From positions 248,001 to 312,000 of the forward strand of contig NZ_JAPWKB010000005.1 in the NCBI RefSeq assembly GCF_028283785.1: 64,000 bases of DNA, given 5' to 3'. The notes beneath the pieces were generated by a model. That model was not told where the DNA came from, did no database searches, and worked only from the letters and a program-made list of their open reading frames with translations. This DNA comes from Paraburkholderia sp. (GTDB taxonomy: Bacteria; Pseudomonadota; Gammaproteobacteria; Burkholderiales; Burkholderiaceae). This document shows, one piece after another, positions 16,930-26,458 of this stretch (position 1 is its first letter; each line of letters begins with the position of its first letter). The translations under genes were made by a program, and so were the position numbers.

Positions 16930-17872
16930 CGTGAACTTCAGCGATATAGCCGCCGGGGAATTCGAGCACTGCGGTCTTGCCCGACGCCGTGCTGTACGCG
17001 GGGTACAGCACTTTCGCGCCGGCCGCCTGCGCCTTGTCGAGCGTCTCGCCGAGATTCGCGACGCCGTAGCCGGTCGTTTCGCGGCCGAACGGGAACGGCA
17101 GCTTGCCGTCGGTGACGAACACGACCATGCGGCCAAAGCCGGATTCGATGCGGATCTCGCGCATCGTCTGACCCGAACGGCCGATCGCACCTGCGTCCGC
17201 GTGACGGTTGTCGGACACGACCTTGCCATGCGAGAAATGCACCCAGCGACGCACGAAGTTATCCGCTTCGAAGCGCGACACGTACACGCGATTGTCCGGC
17301 ACGCTTTGCAGCGGCGCGTAGTTCGGCGCCTTGGTGTGCCAGTAAAGCTGCATCGTCAGGCCGCCCGGCCACTGGATGATCGCGTCCTTGCCGATCGGAT
17401 CGTCGAACGAATCGACCAGAATATCGGCGCCTGCCGCGCGCGCGGCCTTGATCGCCTGATCGATGTCCGTCACCAGATAGCCGGTGCGTTCATTGCCGAA
17501 CGGATACGGCACCGGCGTTTCGAAGCCGAACACCGACAGCATGCCCACCGGCGTCTGCACGTATTGCGACGCGGTCTTGCTCGGCGTCGGCGTCACGGTG
17601 AACACCGCGCGCGGCGAAGCCTTGCCGCCGAAGGTCGCGAGAAAGCTGCTGACGAACGCGTCGAGATCGGCGGACGCGACATAGACGTGCGTCGTATCGT
17701 ATTGCGGACCGACCGACACATCCGCCAGTTTCGTCGCATGCGCGACTGTGCCATGCGCAATCTCCGACGGACCTTCGGAGTCGGCATAAGCCGACGACAG
17801 CGGCGTCAGGCCGATAAGCACCGCAGCGGACAGCAGTGCGACTGAACGGAATCGATTGAGCGACGTGAGCAT
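16919..17872 (-). CDS. Exported VOC (glyoxalase/dioxygenase-fold) protein
   Basis: 317 residues with a clear signal peptide (SVALLSAAVLIGLTPLSSAYA) and two vicinal-oxygen-chelate modules (about 50-175 and 190-310; for example ERTGYLVTDIDQAIKAARAAGADIL and GYGVANLGETLDKAQAAGAKVL). VOC proteins bind a divalent metal and act on small diols, dioxygenase substrates or toxins, and most are cytosolic; this one should be periplasmic. I chose ATG 17872 because it begins the signal peptide and has AGGT upstream; the frame stays open to 17911. Sits between DUF1275 and the barrel gene. Confidence 0.82.
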   Translation of the reverse strand: MLTSLNRFRSVALLSAAVLIGLTPLSSAYADSEGPSEIAHGTVAHATKLADVSVGPQYDTTHVYVASADLDAFVSSFLATFGGKASPRAVFTVTPTPSKTASQYVQTPVGMLSVFGFETPVPYPFGNERTGYLVTDIDQAIKAARAAGADILVDSFDDPIGKDAIIQWPGGLTMQLYWHTKAPNYAPLQSVPDNRVYVSRFEADNFVRRWVHFSHGKVVSDNRHADAGAIGRSGQTMREIRIESGFGRMVVFVTDGKLPFPFGRETTGYGVANLGETLDKAQAAGAKVLYPAYSTASGKTAVLEFPGGYIAEVHDGK

Positions 17873-17923
17873 CGTGTTACCTGATAGTGTTAGCAAAAAT
17901 TGAATCGGCATGCGATGGATGAA

Positions 17924-18619
17924 TCATTCGCTGCGAGCCGCACCTTGCGCGACCGCGCGGCTCTTCCATGCAAGCACGAGCAGCACCGCAACCGGCAATG
18001 AAATCGCAATGAACGAAAACCGGACGTAGGCCATCGCGCCGCAGATCGCGCCGATCGCGAAACCGCCCATTGCGGCAAGCGTCGATTTGAGGCGTCCCAT
18101 GACCTGCTGGCCGTGTCCGCCGCCCGTGCCGCGATGAATCAGTTCGATCAGATCGAGCACGGTCTGCGTGACATTGCCCGTCATCACCGTGTTGGGCAGT
18201 CCGACGGTTTGCAGCAGACGGCCGCGCGCGTTTTGCACGCCCATCGCCATCGTTCCCAGCACGCCGCACAGCAGCACGATCGACGCGCTCGAATCCTGGA
18301 TCGGCGTAGCGATCACGCCGGTCACCAGAAACGAGATCAGCAACACGGCCTGAAGCACATACAGACCGCTCGGCGCATGCATCGCATAGCGGCGTTCCAT
18401 AAACTTGAACATCACGCTGGACAGCGCAATGCCCGCGATAAACGACGGAAACGCGAGCAGCTTCAGCAGCACGCCTTGCCCGACGCCCGCCGCTTCCGCG
18501 CCGATCAGCACGAAGTTGCCAGTCACGTGCGCGGTGAACAGGCCGAACAGCGCGATAAAGCCCAAGGTATCGACGTAGCCGGCAACCCATGCCAGCACCG
18601 AGTCTTCATGTTCGATCAC
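17924..18619 (-). CDS. DUF1275/YoaK-family membrane protein
   Basis: 231-residue inner-membrane protein with about six helices and the family opening AGYVDTLGFIALFGLFTAHVTGNFVLIG; a second conserved stretch is QNARGRLLQTVGLPNTVMTGNVTQ. Function of the family is not established; transport is often assumed. Start is GTG 18619, supported by GGGAGGG a short distance upstream. Lies 36 bp after xapX and 51 bp before the VOC gene in the same direction. Confidence 0.87.
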   Translation of the reverse strand: MIEHEDSVLAWVAGYVDTLGFIALFGLFTAHVTGNFVLIGAEAAGVGQGVLLKLLAFPSFIAGIALSSVMFKFMERRYAMHAPSGLYVLQAVLLISFLVTGVIATPIQDSSASIVLLCGVLGTMAMGVQNARGRLLQTVGLPNTVMTGNVTQTVLDLIELIHRGTGGGHGQQVMGRLKSTLAAMGGFAIGAICGAMAYVRFSFIAISLPVAVLLVLAWKSRAVAQGAARSE

Positions 18620-18655
18620 AACGCGTCCCTCCCGATCGTTCGATGCAACGGCGCA

Positions 18656-18916
18656 TCAGCCGCCTCCATTGGCGGATTTCCCGGCCGGCGGCCGGACGGT
18701 GGGCGTGGGGTTTTGTGCAGGGTCTTGCGCGGCGACCTGAACCGTCGTGGACTGCGCGAAAAACTGCGCCTTGACCACCGGGATCGCGTGCTCGCCCAGC
18801 ACCATGCCGAGCAGACCGGCCAATGCGATCAGCGGCGGCGCCGGCGACTGCACCTTGAGTAACCAGTAAAGCAGGCCGACGCCGAACCCCACTGACAATG
18901 AAATGACGTAGCCCAT
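18656..18916 (-). CDS. XapX-domain (DUF1427) small membrane protein
   Basis: 86 residues: the N-terminal half is the XapX pattern, two hydrophobic helices around VGLLYWLLKVQSPAPPLIAL and GLLGMVLGE; the C-terminal third is a Pro/Gln-rich tail probably outside the membrane. ATG 18916 follows AAAGGAAA. XapX proteins are often found beside HD-domain and amidohydrolase genes, as here, but their role is unknown. Confidence 0.83.
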   Translation of the reverse strand: MGYVISLSVGFGVGLLYWLLKVQSPAPPLIALAGLLGMVLGEHAIPVVKAQFFAQSTTVQVAAQDPAQNPTPTVRPPAGKSANGGG

Positions 18917-18972
18917 GCTGCGTTTCCTTTTGATTGCCGGGCGGGACCGCACCGACGTCGCATCGCGCGACG

Positions 18973-19614
18973 TCAGGTCGGCCATGCCGAGCCAAGCACG
19001 AGTCCGCAAAAATTCATGCGGAGATAATTCGGATCCCAACGATCGAGCACGTCGGCATTCACCGTGCCGAACGTCGTCTCCGGGCGCGACTGCATGCCGA
19101 GCGCATAGGACTCGATCAGCGCTTCCTTGAAGCCGCGTTCGCGCGGATAGGCCTGCACGATTTCATCGCGTTGATGCGCGGTGAAATCGTCGTAGCGCGC
19201 GCCGCGCACGTCCATCTGCACACCGGCGCTCATCAACGCGACGAGCGCCGGCATATGCTCGGAAATGCCCGGCGTCGTGTGCAACGCGATCGCTTCCCAG
19301 ACTTCGCGGGTTGCAACATCGGGCACGTTGTAGCGACTCAGGAAGTCGCGTGCGGCGTTCGCGCTGTCCACCTCGAAACGGTTCGGCGAATGCCGGTACT
19401 GCGGATGCAATCCGACGTTGTGGAACAGCGCGCCGACATACAGCAGGTCCGCATCGAACGCGGTGCGTTCGCGCTGTCCGGTCAGCGCGCCAAACAGAAA
19501 AGATCTGATCGAGTGATGAAGCATCGACTCAGACTCCATACCCCGGATCAGCATGGTTGCATCCTGAGCCATCGCACTGTCGGGAAGGTCGATTCCCGCA
19601 ATGGTTTTCTTCAT
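18973..19614 (-). CDS. HD-domain protein, cyanamide-hydratase-like
   Basis: 213-residue cytosolic protein of the HD metal-hydrolase fold, close in layout to Ddi2/cyanamide hydratase relatives: early HHS (33-35), the HD position, a third His in IALHTTPG, and D in GARYDDF/DVLDRWDP. At the signature HD position the sequence reads FHNVGL, so the metal-binding Asp is Asn (residue 66; codon AAC checked on the strand). Either the protein uses a changed metal site or this subfamily differs. GGAGAAG precedes ATG 19614. Confidence 0.8.
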   Translation of the reverse strand: MKKTIAGIDLPDSAMAQDATMLIRGMESESMLHHSIRSFLFGALTGQRERTAFDADLLYVGALFHNVGLHPQYRHSPNRFEVDSANAARDFLSRYNVPDVATREVWEAIALHTTPGISEHMPALVALMSAGVQMDVRGARYDDFTAHQRDEIVQAYPRERGFKEALIESYALGMQSRPETTFGTVNADVLDRWDPNYLRMNFCGLVLGSAWPT

Positions 19615-19664
19615 CTGAACTTCTCCGTGTCAGACCTGCGTCCCCGTCGCACTGCCGGCATTCG

Positions 19665-21533
19665 TCAGAACGCGAAGCAGCTACAGCCCAATGCACCCCA
19701 GAAGCCGTTCGAATCGCTGACCGGCACGTTCTTGCGCCATGCCCAGCCGTGCGCATGCGCATGAACGCCGCACAGATTCGCGCAACCGTCGGCGCAGGCG
19801 ACTGCTGTCGGCTTGTAGCGGCTGTAGCCGCCGAATTCCGCCACCGGCGACCATGCCGGACTCACCGGCAGATCGGGCGGTGCGAGCGGCTTGAATTCCG
19901 CATCCGCGTAGACCACTTTCCCGCCGACCACCGTCATCACCGAATCGAGGAATTTGATGCGGTCTTCGTCGATCGTGAAATAGTCTTCGCTCAGCACCGC
20001 GAAATCGGCGAACTGGCCGGGCACGAGTGCGCCCTTGCGGTCGTCTTCATTCGAAAACCACGCGCTGCCGACCGTATAGCGGCGCAGCGCTTCCATCCGG
20101 TCGAGGCGATTCACGCTCGAATACATCGACGTGCCGCCCACCGTCTTGCCCGACACCATCCAGTACAGCGACACGAACGGGTTGAAACTCGCGACGCGTG
20201 TCGCATCGGTGCCTGCGCCGACCGGCAATCCGGCGTCGAGCATCTTGCGGATCGGCGGCGTATGTTTGACGGCTTCCTCGCCGTAGCGATGAATGAAGTA
20301 TTCGCCCTGAAACGCCATCCGGTGCTGGATCGCGATCCCGCCGCCCAGCGCGCGCACGCGCTCGATATTCTTCTGCGTGATGGTCTCGCAATGGTCGAAG
20401 AACCAGCGCAATCCGTTGAACGGAATGTCCGCGTTCACGCGTTCGAACACGTTGAGGAAGCGGTCGATCGATTCGTCGTAGGTGGCATGCAGACGGAACG
20501 GCCAGCGGTTCGCGACCAGCAGGCGCACCACCGCTTCCAGTTCTTCTTCCAGCGAGTCCGGCAGGTCCGGGCGCGGTTCGAGAAAGTCTTCGAAGTCGGC
20601 GGCGGAAAACACCAGCATTTCGCCTGCGCCGTTGACGCGCAGGAAATCGTCGCCCTCGCCCGGCTTCGTCATCTTCACCCACTTCGCGAAGTCGTCGATT
20701 TCCTTTTTCGCGTTTTGCGTGAACAGGTTGTAGGCGATGCGCACCGTCAGTTCGTTATGCTTCGCGAGATCCATGATGATCGCGTAGTCGTCCGGATACG
20801 CCTGGTAGCCGCCGCCTGCGTCGATCGCGCTCGTCACGCCGAGGCGGTTCAGTTCACGCATGAAATGACGCGTCGAATTGCGCTGGTCTTCGGGCGCGAG
20901 CTTCGGGCCTTTGGCGAGCGTCGCGTACAACAGGCCGGCGTTCGGGCGTGCGATCAGCATGCCGGTCGGATTGCCGCGCCGGTCGCGCTGGATCTCGCCG
21001 CCGGCGGGATCGGGCGTGTCCTTCGTATAACCGACCGCGCGCAACGCGGCGGCATTCAGCAACGCGCTGTCGTACAGATGCAGGATAAACACCGGCGTGT
21101 CCGGTGCAATCGCGTTGATCTCTTCGAGTGTCGGACCGCGACGCTCGGCAAACTGGAATTCGTTCCATCCACCGACCACGCGCACCCATTGCGGCGCAGG
21201 CGTTCTCGCCACCTGCTTGCGCAACATCTCGAGCGCGTCCGCCAGCGACGGCACGCCGTCCCAGCGCAATTCCATATTGAAGTTCAGACCGCCACGAATC
21301 ACGTGAAGATGCGAGTCGTTCAGGCCGGGAATGACCGTGCGGCCCTGAAGGTCGATCTGACGGGTACGCTGATTCACATGACGCATCACGACATCACGCG
21401 AACCCGAAGCGACGACGCGGCCGTCCGTCACCGCCAGCGCATCGACGAACGAGCGCCTGTCGTCCTGCGTGGCGATCTTGCCGTTGAAGAACACGACATC
21501 GGCGGACGTCGTTTCGGGAGTACTGGTGTTCAT
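19665..21533 (-). CDS. YtcJ-type amidohydrolase with Cys/His-rich tail
   Basis: 622-residue metal-dependent hydrolase of the amidohydrolase superfamily. The N-terminal composite beta domain precedes the TIM barrel with HLH (NDSHLHVI), a later metal His (FFDHCETIT) and the catalytic Asp (GAGTDATRV). The last 43 residues add five Cys and three His (CADGCANLC, HAHAHGW, CSC), an appendage that YtcJ proteins do not normally carry and that may bind metal. GAGGA precedes ATG 21533. Substrate unknown; its neighbours suggest C-N bond hydrolysis. Confidence 0.88.
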   Translation of the reverse strand: MNTSTPETTSADVVFFNGKIATQDDRRSFVDALAVTDGRVVASGSRDVVMRHVNQRTRQIDLQGRTVIPGLNDSHLHVIRGGLNFNMELRWDGVPSLADALEMLRKQVARTPAPQWVRVVGGWNEFQFAERRGPTLEEINAIAPDTPVFILHLYDSALLNAAALRAVGYTKDTPDPAGGEIQRDRRGNPTGMLIARPNAGLLYATLAKGPKLAPEDQRNSTRHFMRELNRLGVTSAIDAGGGYQAYPDDYAIIMDLAKHNELTVRIAYNLFTQNAKKEIDDFAKWVKMTKPGEGDDFLRVNGAGEMLVFSAADFEDFLEPRPDLPDSLEEELEAVVRLLVANRWPFRLHATYDESIDRFLNVFERVNADIPFNGLRWFFDHCETITQKNIERVRALGGGIAIQHRMAFQGEYFIHRYGEEAVKHTPPIRKMLDAGLPVGAGTDATRVASFNPFVSLYWMVSGKTVGGTSMYSSVNRLDRMEALRRYTVGSAWFSNEDDRKGALVPGQFADFAVLSEDYFTIDEDRIKFLDSVMTVVGGKVVYADAEFKPLAPPDLPVSPAWSPVAEFGGYSRYKPTAVACADGCANLCGVHAHAHGWAWRKNVPVSDSNGFWGALGCSCFAF

Positions 21534-21664
21534 GGCGATCCTCTTAATGCGCGCTTCGCGTTGCAGGCGCGAAGCCGGTCACGGGAGCCACGCAGCGAGC
21601 GCGCACTCCCCGTCAAACAGTCGTCTGTGCGATACGTATCGACTCGACGCGTCGAGCCGGACGC

Positions 21665-22300
21665 TTAGCCCGCTTCGCTCGCGTGCTCGCCGAGAATCGA
21701 CTTCGCGTAACGCACACCGATGCCGTATGCGCTGTGCGCCTTCAGGATGTCCATGCAACCTTCGTAGGTTTCGCTGCGTGCCCAGTCGCGTTGCAGTTCG
21801 AACATGTACTGGAACGAGGTCATCGGCACGGCGCCGGCCTGGATGATCCGCTGCACGGCGCGTTCGTGCGCTTCCGTGCTGACGTCGCCGCATGCGTCGG
21901 TCGGGACGTAGATTTCGTAGCCTTCGTTGATCATCTGGATGGTCGGGAACGACACGCAGACTTCGGTCCACAGACCGGCGATCACGATCTTCTTGCGGCC
22001 AGTCGCTTCGATGGCCTTGCGGAAGTTGACGTCTTCCCACGAGTTCATCGACGTGCGGTCGATCGGCGTGTACTCGGGAAACACCGATTGCACTTCCGGC
22101 ACCATGTCGCCGCTAAACGACCTGGCGGCAACCGTCGTCAGGATGGTCGGCACCTTGAACAGCTTCGACGCTTTAGCGAGTGCCTGCACGTTATGCAGAA
22201 TCGAAGTCCGCTCATGCGACATCGTTCCGAAGAACATTTGCGGCTGATAGTCGATCAGGGCGACGGCGCAGGTATCGGGGGTCAACAGTTCTTTCGGCAT
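21665..22300 (-). CDS. YcaC-like isochorismatase-family hydrolase
   Basis: 211-residue cysteine hydrolase. The family triad is seen as D17 (ALIDYQPQ), a Lys near residue 95 and C115 in GLWTEVCVSFPT, close to YcaC. These enzymes cleave small amides, imides or isochorismate-type ethers. ATG 22300 has CGGAG upstream; 17 in-frame codons further upstream lack a site. It is the first gene of the nine-gene run, whose promoter should lie in the 289 bp shared with the divergent dps gene. Confidence 0.87.
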   Translation of the reverse strand: MPKELLTPDTCAVALIDYQPQMFFGTMSHERTSILHNVQALAKASKLFKVPTILTTVAARSFSGDMVPEVQSVFPEYTPIDRTSMNSWEDVNFRKAIEATGRKKIVIAGLWTEVCVSFPTIQMINEGYEIYVPTDACGDVSTEAHERAVQRIIQAGAVPMTSFQYMFELQRDWARSETYEGCMDILKAHSAYGIGVRYAKSILGEHASEAG

Positions 22301-22589
22301 TGCAGGCTCCGTGTGGAATAGATCAAGCAGTCGTGGGCAGAGATGCCGCACTCGCCCGGTCGGCGATGAAAACTGAAGGCCATTCTATCGACGGGATTTC
22401 GCTCAGTCCTTGGCTAAAGCGCTTAATAGTTCTTAAAAAAAATCGGTGCGATCAACCACCCGAATCTGAACCGTATGCCGATACATCACCGCGTCTTTTC
22501 AGAACAATTCATGTTTTCTGCAGGACTTTAGATGCGATGCGTTTCTACACTGGAATCCGTCATCTCTAATAGATCCTTAAGGAACGACC

Positions 22590-23105
22590 ATGAGCGAAGT
22601 ATTGAATGCGGTTGCGCATCGCGCAGCGCCGCTAAAGACACCGACCCGATTGTCGGAAGACGCTACGCGCGACCTCTCCGCGGCGCTGACCGCGTTGCTG
22701 GCCGATATGTTCGCGCTTTATATGAAGACCAAGAATTTCCACTGGCATATGTCGGGGCCGTCGTTTCGCGACTATCACCTGTTGCTCGACGACCAGTCGG
22801 AACAGATCTTCGCGATCACCGATCCGCTCGCCGAACGCGTGCGCAAGATAGGCGGCAAGACGCTGCGCTCGACGGGTCACATCAAGCGCCTGCAACGCCT
22901 GCTCGACAACGACGCCGACTATGTGACGCCGGACGACATGCTCGCCGAACTGCGTGAAGACAACCTGACGATCGACGGTTATATGCGCGAAGCGCATGCG
23001 TTGTGCGACGAATACGGCGATGTCGCGACTGCCAGCCTGCTCGAAGAGTGGATCGATCAGGCCGAGCAGCGCGTGTGGTTCCTGTTCGAAGCCGGCCGCC
23101 GCTAA
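22590..23105 (+). CDS. dps: Dps-family DNA-protecting ferritin
   Basis: 171 residues. The ferroxidase motif of Dps is complete: [15 protein letters not shown] followed by [10 protein letters not shown]. Dps forms a dodecamer that oxidises and stores iron with peroxide and binds DNA. Start ATG 22590 is preceded by TTAAGGA. Divergent from the nine-gene run, which could share stress control. Confidence 0.95.
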   Translation: MSEVLNAVAHRAAPLKTPTRLSEDATRDLSAALTALLADMFALYMKTKNFHWHMSGPSFRDYHLLLDDQSEQIFAITDPLAERVRKIGGKTLRSTGHIKRLQRLLDNDADYVTPDDMLAELREDNLTIDGYMREAHALCDEYGDVATASLLEEWIDQAEQRVWFLFEAGRR

Positions 23106-23238
23106 AGAAACGTTAACAACAATTAAGCATTCTGAAGTTCAGCCGCGACAGCGCGCGTCGTTACGATCCGCTCGCGCGGTGCCCGAGATGCGCTGCGCCG
23201 CCATATCACACGTCTACATCACACGAATGGAGCATCAC

Positions 23239-24234
23239 TTGACTACCGATTCCGGAATTCCGTCGGCGAACCGCCGTCAATTGCTGGTTGCCGGCGCAGG
23301 CGCGGCAGGTGCCGCAATCGCCGCGATGGCTGCCCCTGGCGTCGCCATGGCAGCGGCGTCGTCCAACGACGCCGCGCATGGCGGCAAGCATCCGCATGGC
23401 ACGCGCCACGCGATGAACAGCGTGACGACCAAAGACGGCACGCGGATTTTCTTCAAGGACTGGGGCACCGGCAAGCCGGTGGTGTTCTCGCACGGCTGGC
23501 CGCTCGACGCCGACGCGTGGGACGCGCAGATGCTGTTCCTCGTGCAGAAGGGCTATCGGGTGATTGCGCATGACCGTCGCGGTCATGGCCGCTCGGATCA
23601 ACCGTCGTACGGCAACGACATGGATACCTACGCCGACGACCTCGCCACCGTGATCGACGCGCTCGACCTGAAGGGCGCGACGCTGGTCGGCCATTCGACG
23701 GGCGGCGGCGAAGTCGCGCATTACATCGGCCGTCATGGCAGCGCGCGGGTGGCGAAGGCCGTGCTGATCGGCGCGGTGCCGCCGATCATGCTGAAGACCG
23801 AGAGCAACCCGGGCGGCCTGCCGATGTCGGTGTTCGACGGCATTCGCGCGGGTGTGGCGAACAACCGCTCGCAGTTCTTCAAGGATCTGGCGATGCCGTT
23901 CTACGGCTTCAACCGTCCGAACGCGAAAGTCTCGCAAGGCACGATCGACGAATTCTGGCGCGAAGGCATGCTCGGATCGATCCTCGGACAATACGAGTGC
24001 ATCAAGCAGTTTTCGGAAGTGGACTACACCGCCGACCTGAAGAAGATCGACGTGCCGACGCTGATCCTGCACGGCGACGACGACCAGATCGTGCCGATCG
24101 ACGACGCGGGCCGACTGTCGGCCAAGCTGGTGAAAAACGCCACGCTGAAGGTCTATCCGGGCGCACCGCACGGCATGTGCACGACCGAAGCCGACAAGGT
24201 CAACGCCGACCTGCTGGCATTCCTGCAAAGCTGA
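23239..24234 (+). CDS. Tat-exported alpha/beta hydrolase (non-heme haloperoxidase-like)
   Basis: About 331 residues. The N-terminus has a twin-arginine signal ([11 protein letters not shown]...[12 protein letters not shown]), so the folded enzyme should be exported. The hydrolase core has the oxyanion [10 protein letters not shown], nucleophile elbow GHSTGGG, acid HGDDDQIVP and His in GAPHGMC, matching the chloroperoxidase/esterase group. I prefer TTG 23239 because GGAG lies 8 bases before it; ATG 23227 (four codons earlier) has no ribosome binding site. Followed by an AraC regulator. Confidence 0.87.
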   Translation: MTTDSGIPSANRRQLLVAGAGAAGAAIAAMAAPGVAMAAASSNDAAHGGKHPHGTRHAMNSVTTKDGTRIFFKDWGTGKPVVFSHGWPLDADAWDAQMLFLVQKGYRVIAHDRRGHGRSDQPSYGNDMDTYADDLATVIDALDLKGATLVGHSTGGGEVAHYIGRHGSARVAKAVLIGAVPPIMLKTESNPGGLPMSVFDGIRAGVANNRSQFFKDLAMPFYGFNRPNAKVSQGTIDEFWREGMLGSILGQYECIKQFSEVDYTADLKKIDVPTLILHGDDDQIVPIDDAGRLSAKLVKNATLKVYPGAPHGMCTTEADKVNADLLAFLQS

Positions 24235-24473
24235 TGCTTCGCCTGCCGGCGCCCGGGTCATGCCCGTCGCGCCAGGCAGGCGTCGGACAAGACAAAATCC
24301 GATGCCCGATTCTGGGGCGAATTTTCCTGATCCAACGGCTTATCAGCGAGTTCATCCCGGCGAATTAAGCGAGTGCAGTGAAAACCGGTCAAATGCGCGT
24401 CGCTCACGGTCGGGCAATCTTCGGTAAGATAGCCTACGATCTGACTCACGCGTTGACCCGGAGGCTGCCAATC

Positions 24474-25388
24474 ATGTTGAACGACACGGACACGCCGGCC
24501 GCCGGGACAGTACGTCCGCAAGACTCGTTGGGGTGTCTGTCCAACAAGCTCCATAAAGACCAGGAACTGCATACCGGCGAGTTCCGGTTTTATCGCAAAT
24601 GCACGCATAACGACCGCTTGAGTGCGGTGGCAACCCCGGCTTCCGACCGTGGCGTGCTGGTGGGTGTTTCGCTTGCCGCAGGGCATCGCCGCCGCATCGT
24701 GAGCGGTCACCGTTCGCAAGCGCATCAATTCGAACGCGACTCGGTCTACGTCCGCGATTTCTCCGACGACTATAAAGCCGACATGCACGGCGCATTCGAT
24801 TTCATCCTGATCGAAATGTCGCGCGCATTTATCGCCAATACCCGTTACGAACGTAGCAGCGCTCAATCCGGCGGGTTTTCTGCAACCACCGGACACAAAG
24901 ACATGGTGCTCGGCCATTTTGCGCAAGTACTCGCGTTGACGCTGGAACACCAGCGCGAGGCGAGTCCGCTATTTGTCGAGCAGTTGGGCGTGACCATCGG
25001 CACGCATATCATCGATCAATACGGCGGCGTCACGTCACAGGCCGACGGAAAAACCCGTCGGCTGTCCAGCCTCCAGGAATCGCGCGCGAAAGACATGCTG
25101 ATCGGCAACACGCAACGCGCGCTGAGCATCGGTGAGATCGCCGCCGCATGCAATCTGTCGCGCAGCTACTTTATCCGCGCATTTCGCGAGACAACCCACC
25201 GCACGCCGCATCGGTGGTTGCTCGAACAGCGGATCGAAAGCGCGCGCGAACTGCTCAAGCATTCGGACCGTTCGCTGGCCGACATCGCCATGACGTGCGG
25301 CTTCTCCGATCAAAGCCATTTCTCCCGCACGTTCTCGCAAATCGTCGGGACACCGCCCGGCATCTGGCGACGCGCGATTCGCGGCTGA
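24474..25388 (+). CDS. AraC-family transcriptional regulator
   Basis: 304 residues: an N-terminal sensing domain (about 1-190) and a C-terminal double helix-turn-helix (about 200-300; SIGEIAAACNLSRSYFIRAF and LADIAMTCGFSDQSHFSRTFSQIVGTPP). ATG 24474 follows CCGGAGG. Could control the preceding alpha/beta hydrolase or the nine-gene run to its left; this is inference from position. Confidence 0.9.
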   Translation: MLNDTDTPAAGTVRPQDSLGCLSNKLHKDQELHTGEFRFYRKCTHNDRLSAVATPASDRGVLVGVSLAAGHRRRIVSGHRSQAHQFERDSVYVRDFSDDYKADMHGAFDFILIEMSRAFIANTRYERSSAQSGGFSATTGHKDMVLGHFAQVLALTLEHQREASPLFVEQLGVTIGTHIIDQYGGVTSQADGKTRRLSSLQESRAKDMLIGNTQRALSIGEIAAACNLSRSYFIRAFRETTHRTPHRWLLEQRIESARELLKHSDRSLADIAMTCGFSDQSHFSRTFSQIVGTPPGIWRRAIRG

Positions 25389-25410
25389 TTCACGCCGCTC
25401 CTTGCGTATT

Positions 25411-25446
25411 AAAAAAGCCGTGCCGGTCATCGGCACGGCTTTTTTT
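25411..25446. terminator. Bidirectional rho-independent terminator
   Basis: AAAAAA, then a perfect 10-bp stem AGCCGTGCCG/CGGCACGGCT with loop gtcat, then TTTTTT. It serves both the AraC gene (plus) and cyoD (minus), which converge here. Confidence 0.92.
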
Positions 25447-25473
25447 ACTTGACGGAGAACTTCGACGACGCGA

Positions 25474-25833
25474 TCAGTCGCGGGCGATAGCGCGCTCGAC
25501 GGTCATATGCGTCGGCATCATGTTCTGGTTGGCGTTGTGCATCACCCACAACGACAGCCCGACGATCACCGCAATCAGAAACGCGGTGCAGATAAAGATG
25601 CCGGTATTCGCGCGTTGATCGCGCGACGCACCAATGTGCAGGAAGAACACCAGTTGCACGACCAGTTGCGTCACGCACAGCACGACGATCACCGCCAGCC
25701 CGTAACCGCGCGGCACGAGATCGGTCATCACCGCGCCGAACGACGCCAACGTCAGTATCAGCGACAACACCACGCCGACCACATAACTTTTCAGGCTGCC
25801 GTGCGCAGCATCGGATTGAGAAGACTTGCTCAT
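25474..25833 (-). CDS. cyoD: Cytochrome o ubiquinol oxidase subunit IV
   Basis: 119 residues with three hydrophobic helices ([60 protein letters not shown]), the CyoD pattern. ATG 25833 overlaps the cyoC stop by 4 bases. No cyoE follows; the terminator comes next, so haem O synthase must be elsewhere. Confidence 0.93.
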   Translation of the reverse strand: MSKSSQSDAAHGSLKSYVVGVVLSLILTLASFGAVMTDLVPRGYGLAVIVVLCVTQLVVQLVFFLHIGASRDQRANTGIFICTAFLIAVIVGLSLWVMHNANQNMMPTHMTVERAIARD

Positions 25834-26456
25834 ACAAACTCGCGCAGATAGACAAAGGTGAACACGCAGATCCAGATCAGATCCAGGAAGTGCCAGAACA
25901 GACTGAGACACGCCAGCCGGCGACGTGTCACGCCCGTCAGTCCGAACGTGTAGACCTGATGCATCATCACGGCGATCCACAGCAAGCCGCATGTGACGTG
26001 AATGCCGTGTGTGCCGACCAGTACGAAATACGACGACAGAAACGCGCTGACGTGCGGCCCCGCGCCCTCTTCGATCAGCTTCGCGAACTCCACCAGTTCC
26101 ATCGCGATGAAGCCCGCGCCGAACACGAAGGTCACGGCCAGCCAGCCGATCACCTGCGCCTGGCGACGCGCCTGCATCGCCAGCATCGCCACGCCGAACG
26201 TGAAGCTGCTGATCAGCAGCAACAGCGTTTCGCCGAGCACGTACGGCAGCTCGAACAGTCCTTTGCCGGTCGGTCCATCGACCGTGGCATTCGCCAGCAC
26301 GCCGAAGGTCGCGAACAGCGTCGCGAAGATCAGGCAGTCGCTCATCAGGTAGATCCAGAACCCGAACGTGGTTTTGGCGCCGTCGTCGTGTTCGTGGTGT
26401 GAGTCGTGAGGCCCGGCGGCATCGCCGTGGCCGTGATGCGTTGCAAGTTGGGTCAT
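25830..26456 (-). CDS. cyoC: Cytochrome o ubiquinol oxidase subunit III
   Basis: 208 residues, five helices, with the subunit III pattern ([49 protein letters not shown]) and a His-rich N-terminal tail. Two bases separate it from cyoB. Confidence 0.95.
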   Translation of the reverse strand: MTQLATHHGHGDAAGPHDSHHEHDDGAKTTFGFWIYLMSDCLIFATLFATFGVLANATVDGPTGKGLFELPYVLGETLLLLISSFTFGVAMLAMQARRQAQVIGWLAVTFVFGAGFIAMELVEFAKLIEEGAGPHVSAFLSSYFVLVGTHGIHVTCGLLWIAVMMHQVYTFGLTGVTRRRLACLSLFWHFLDLIWICVFTFVYLREFV

Positions 26457-26458
26457 GG

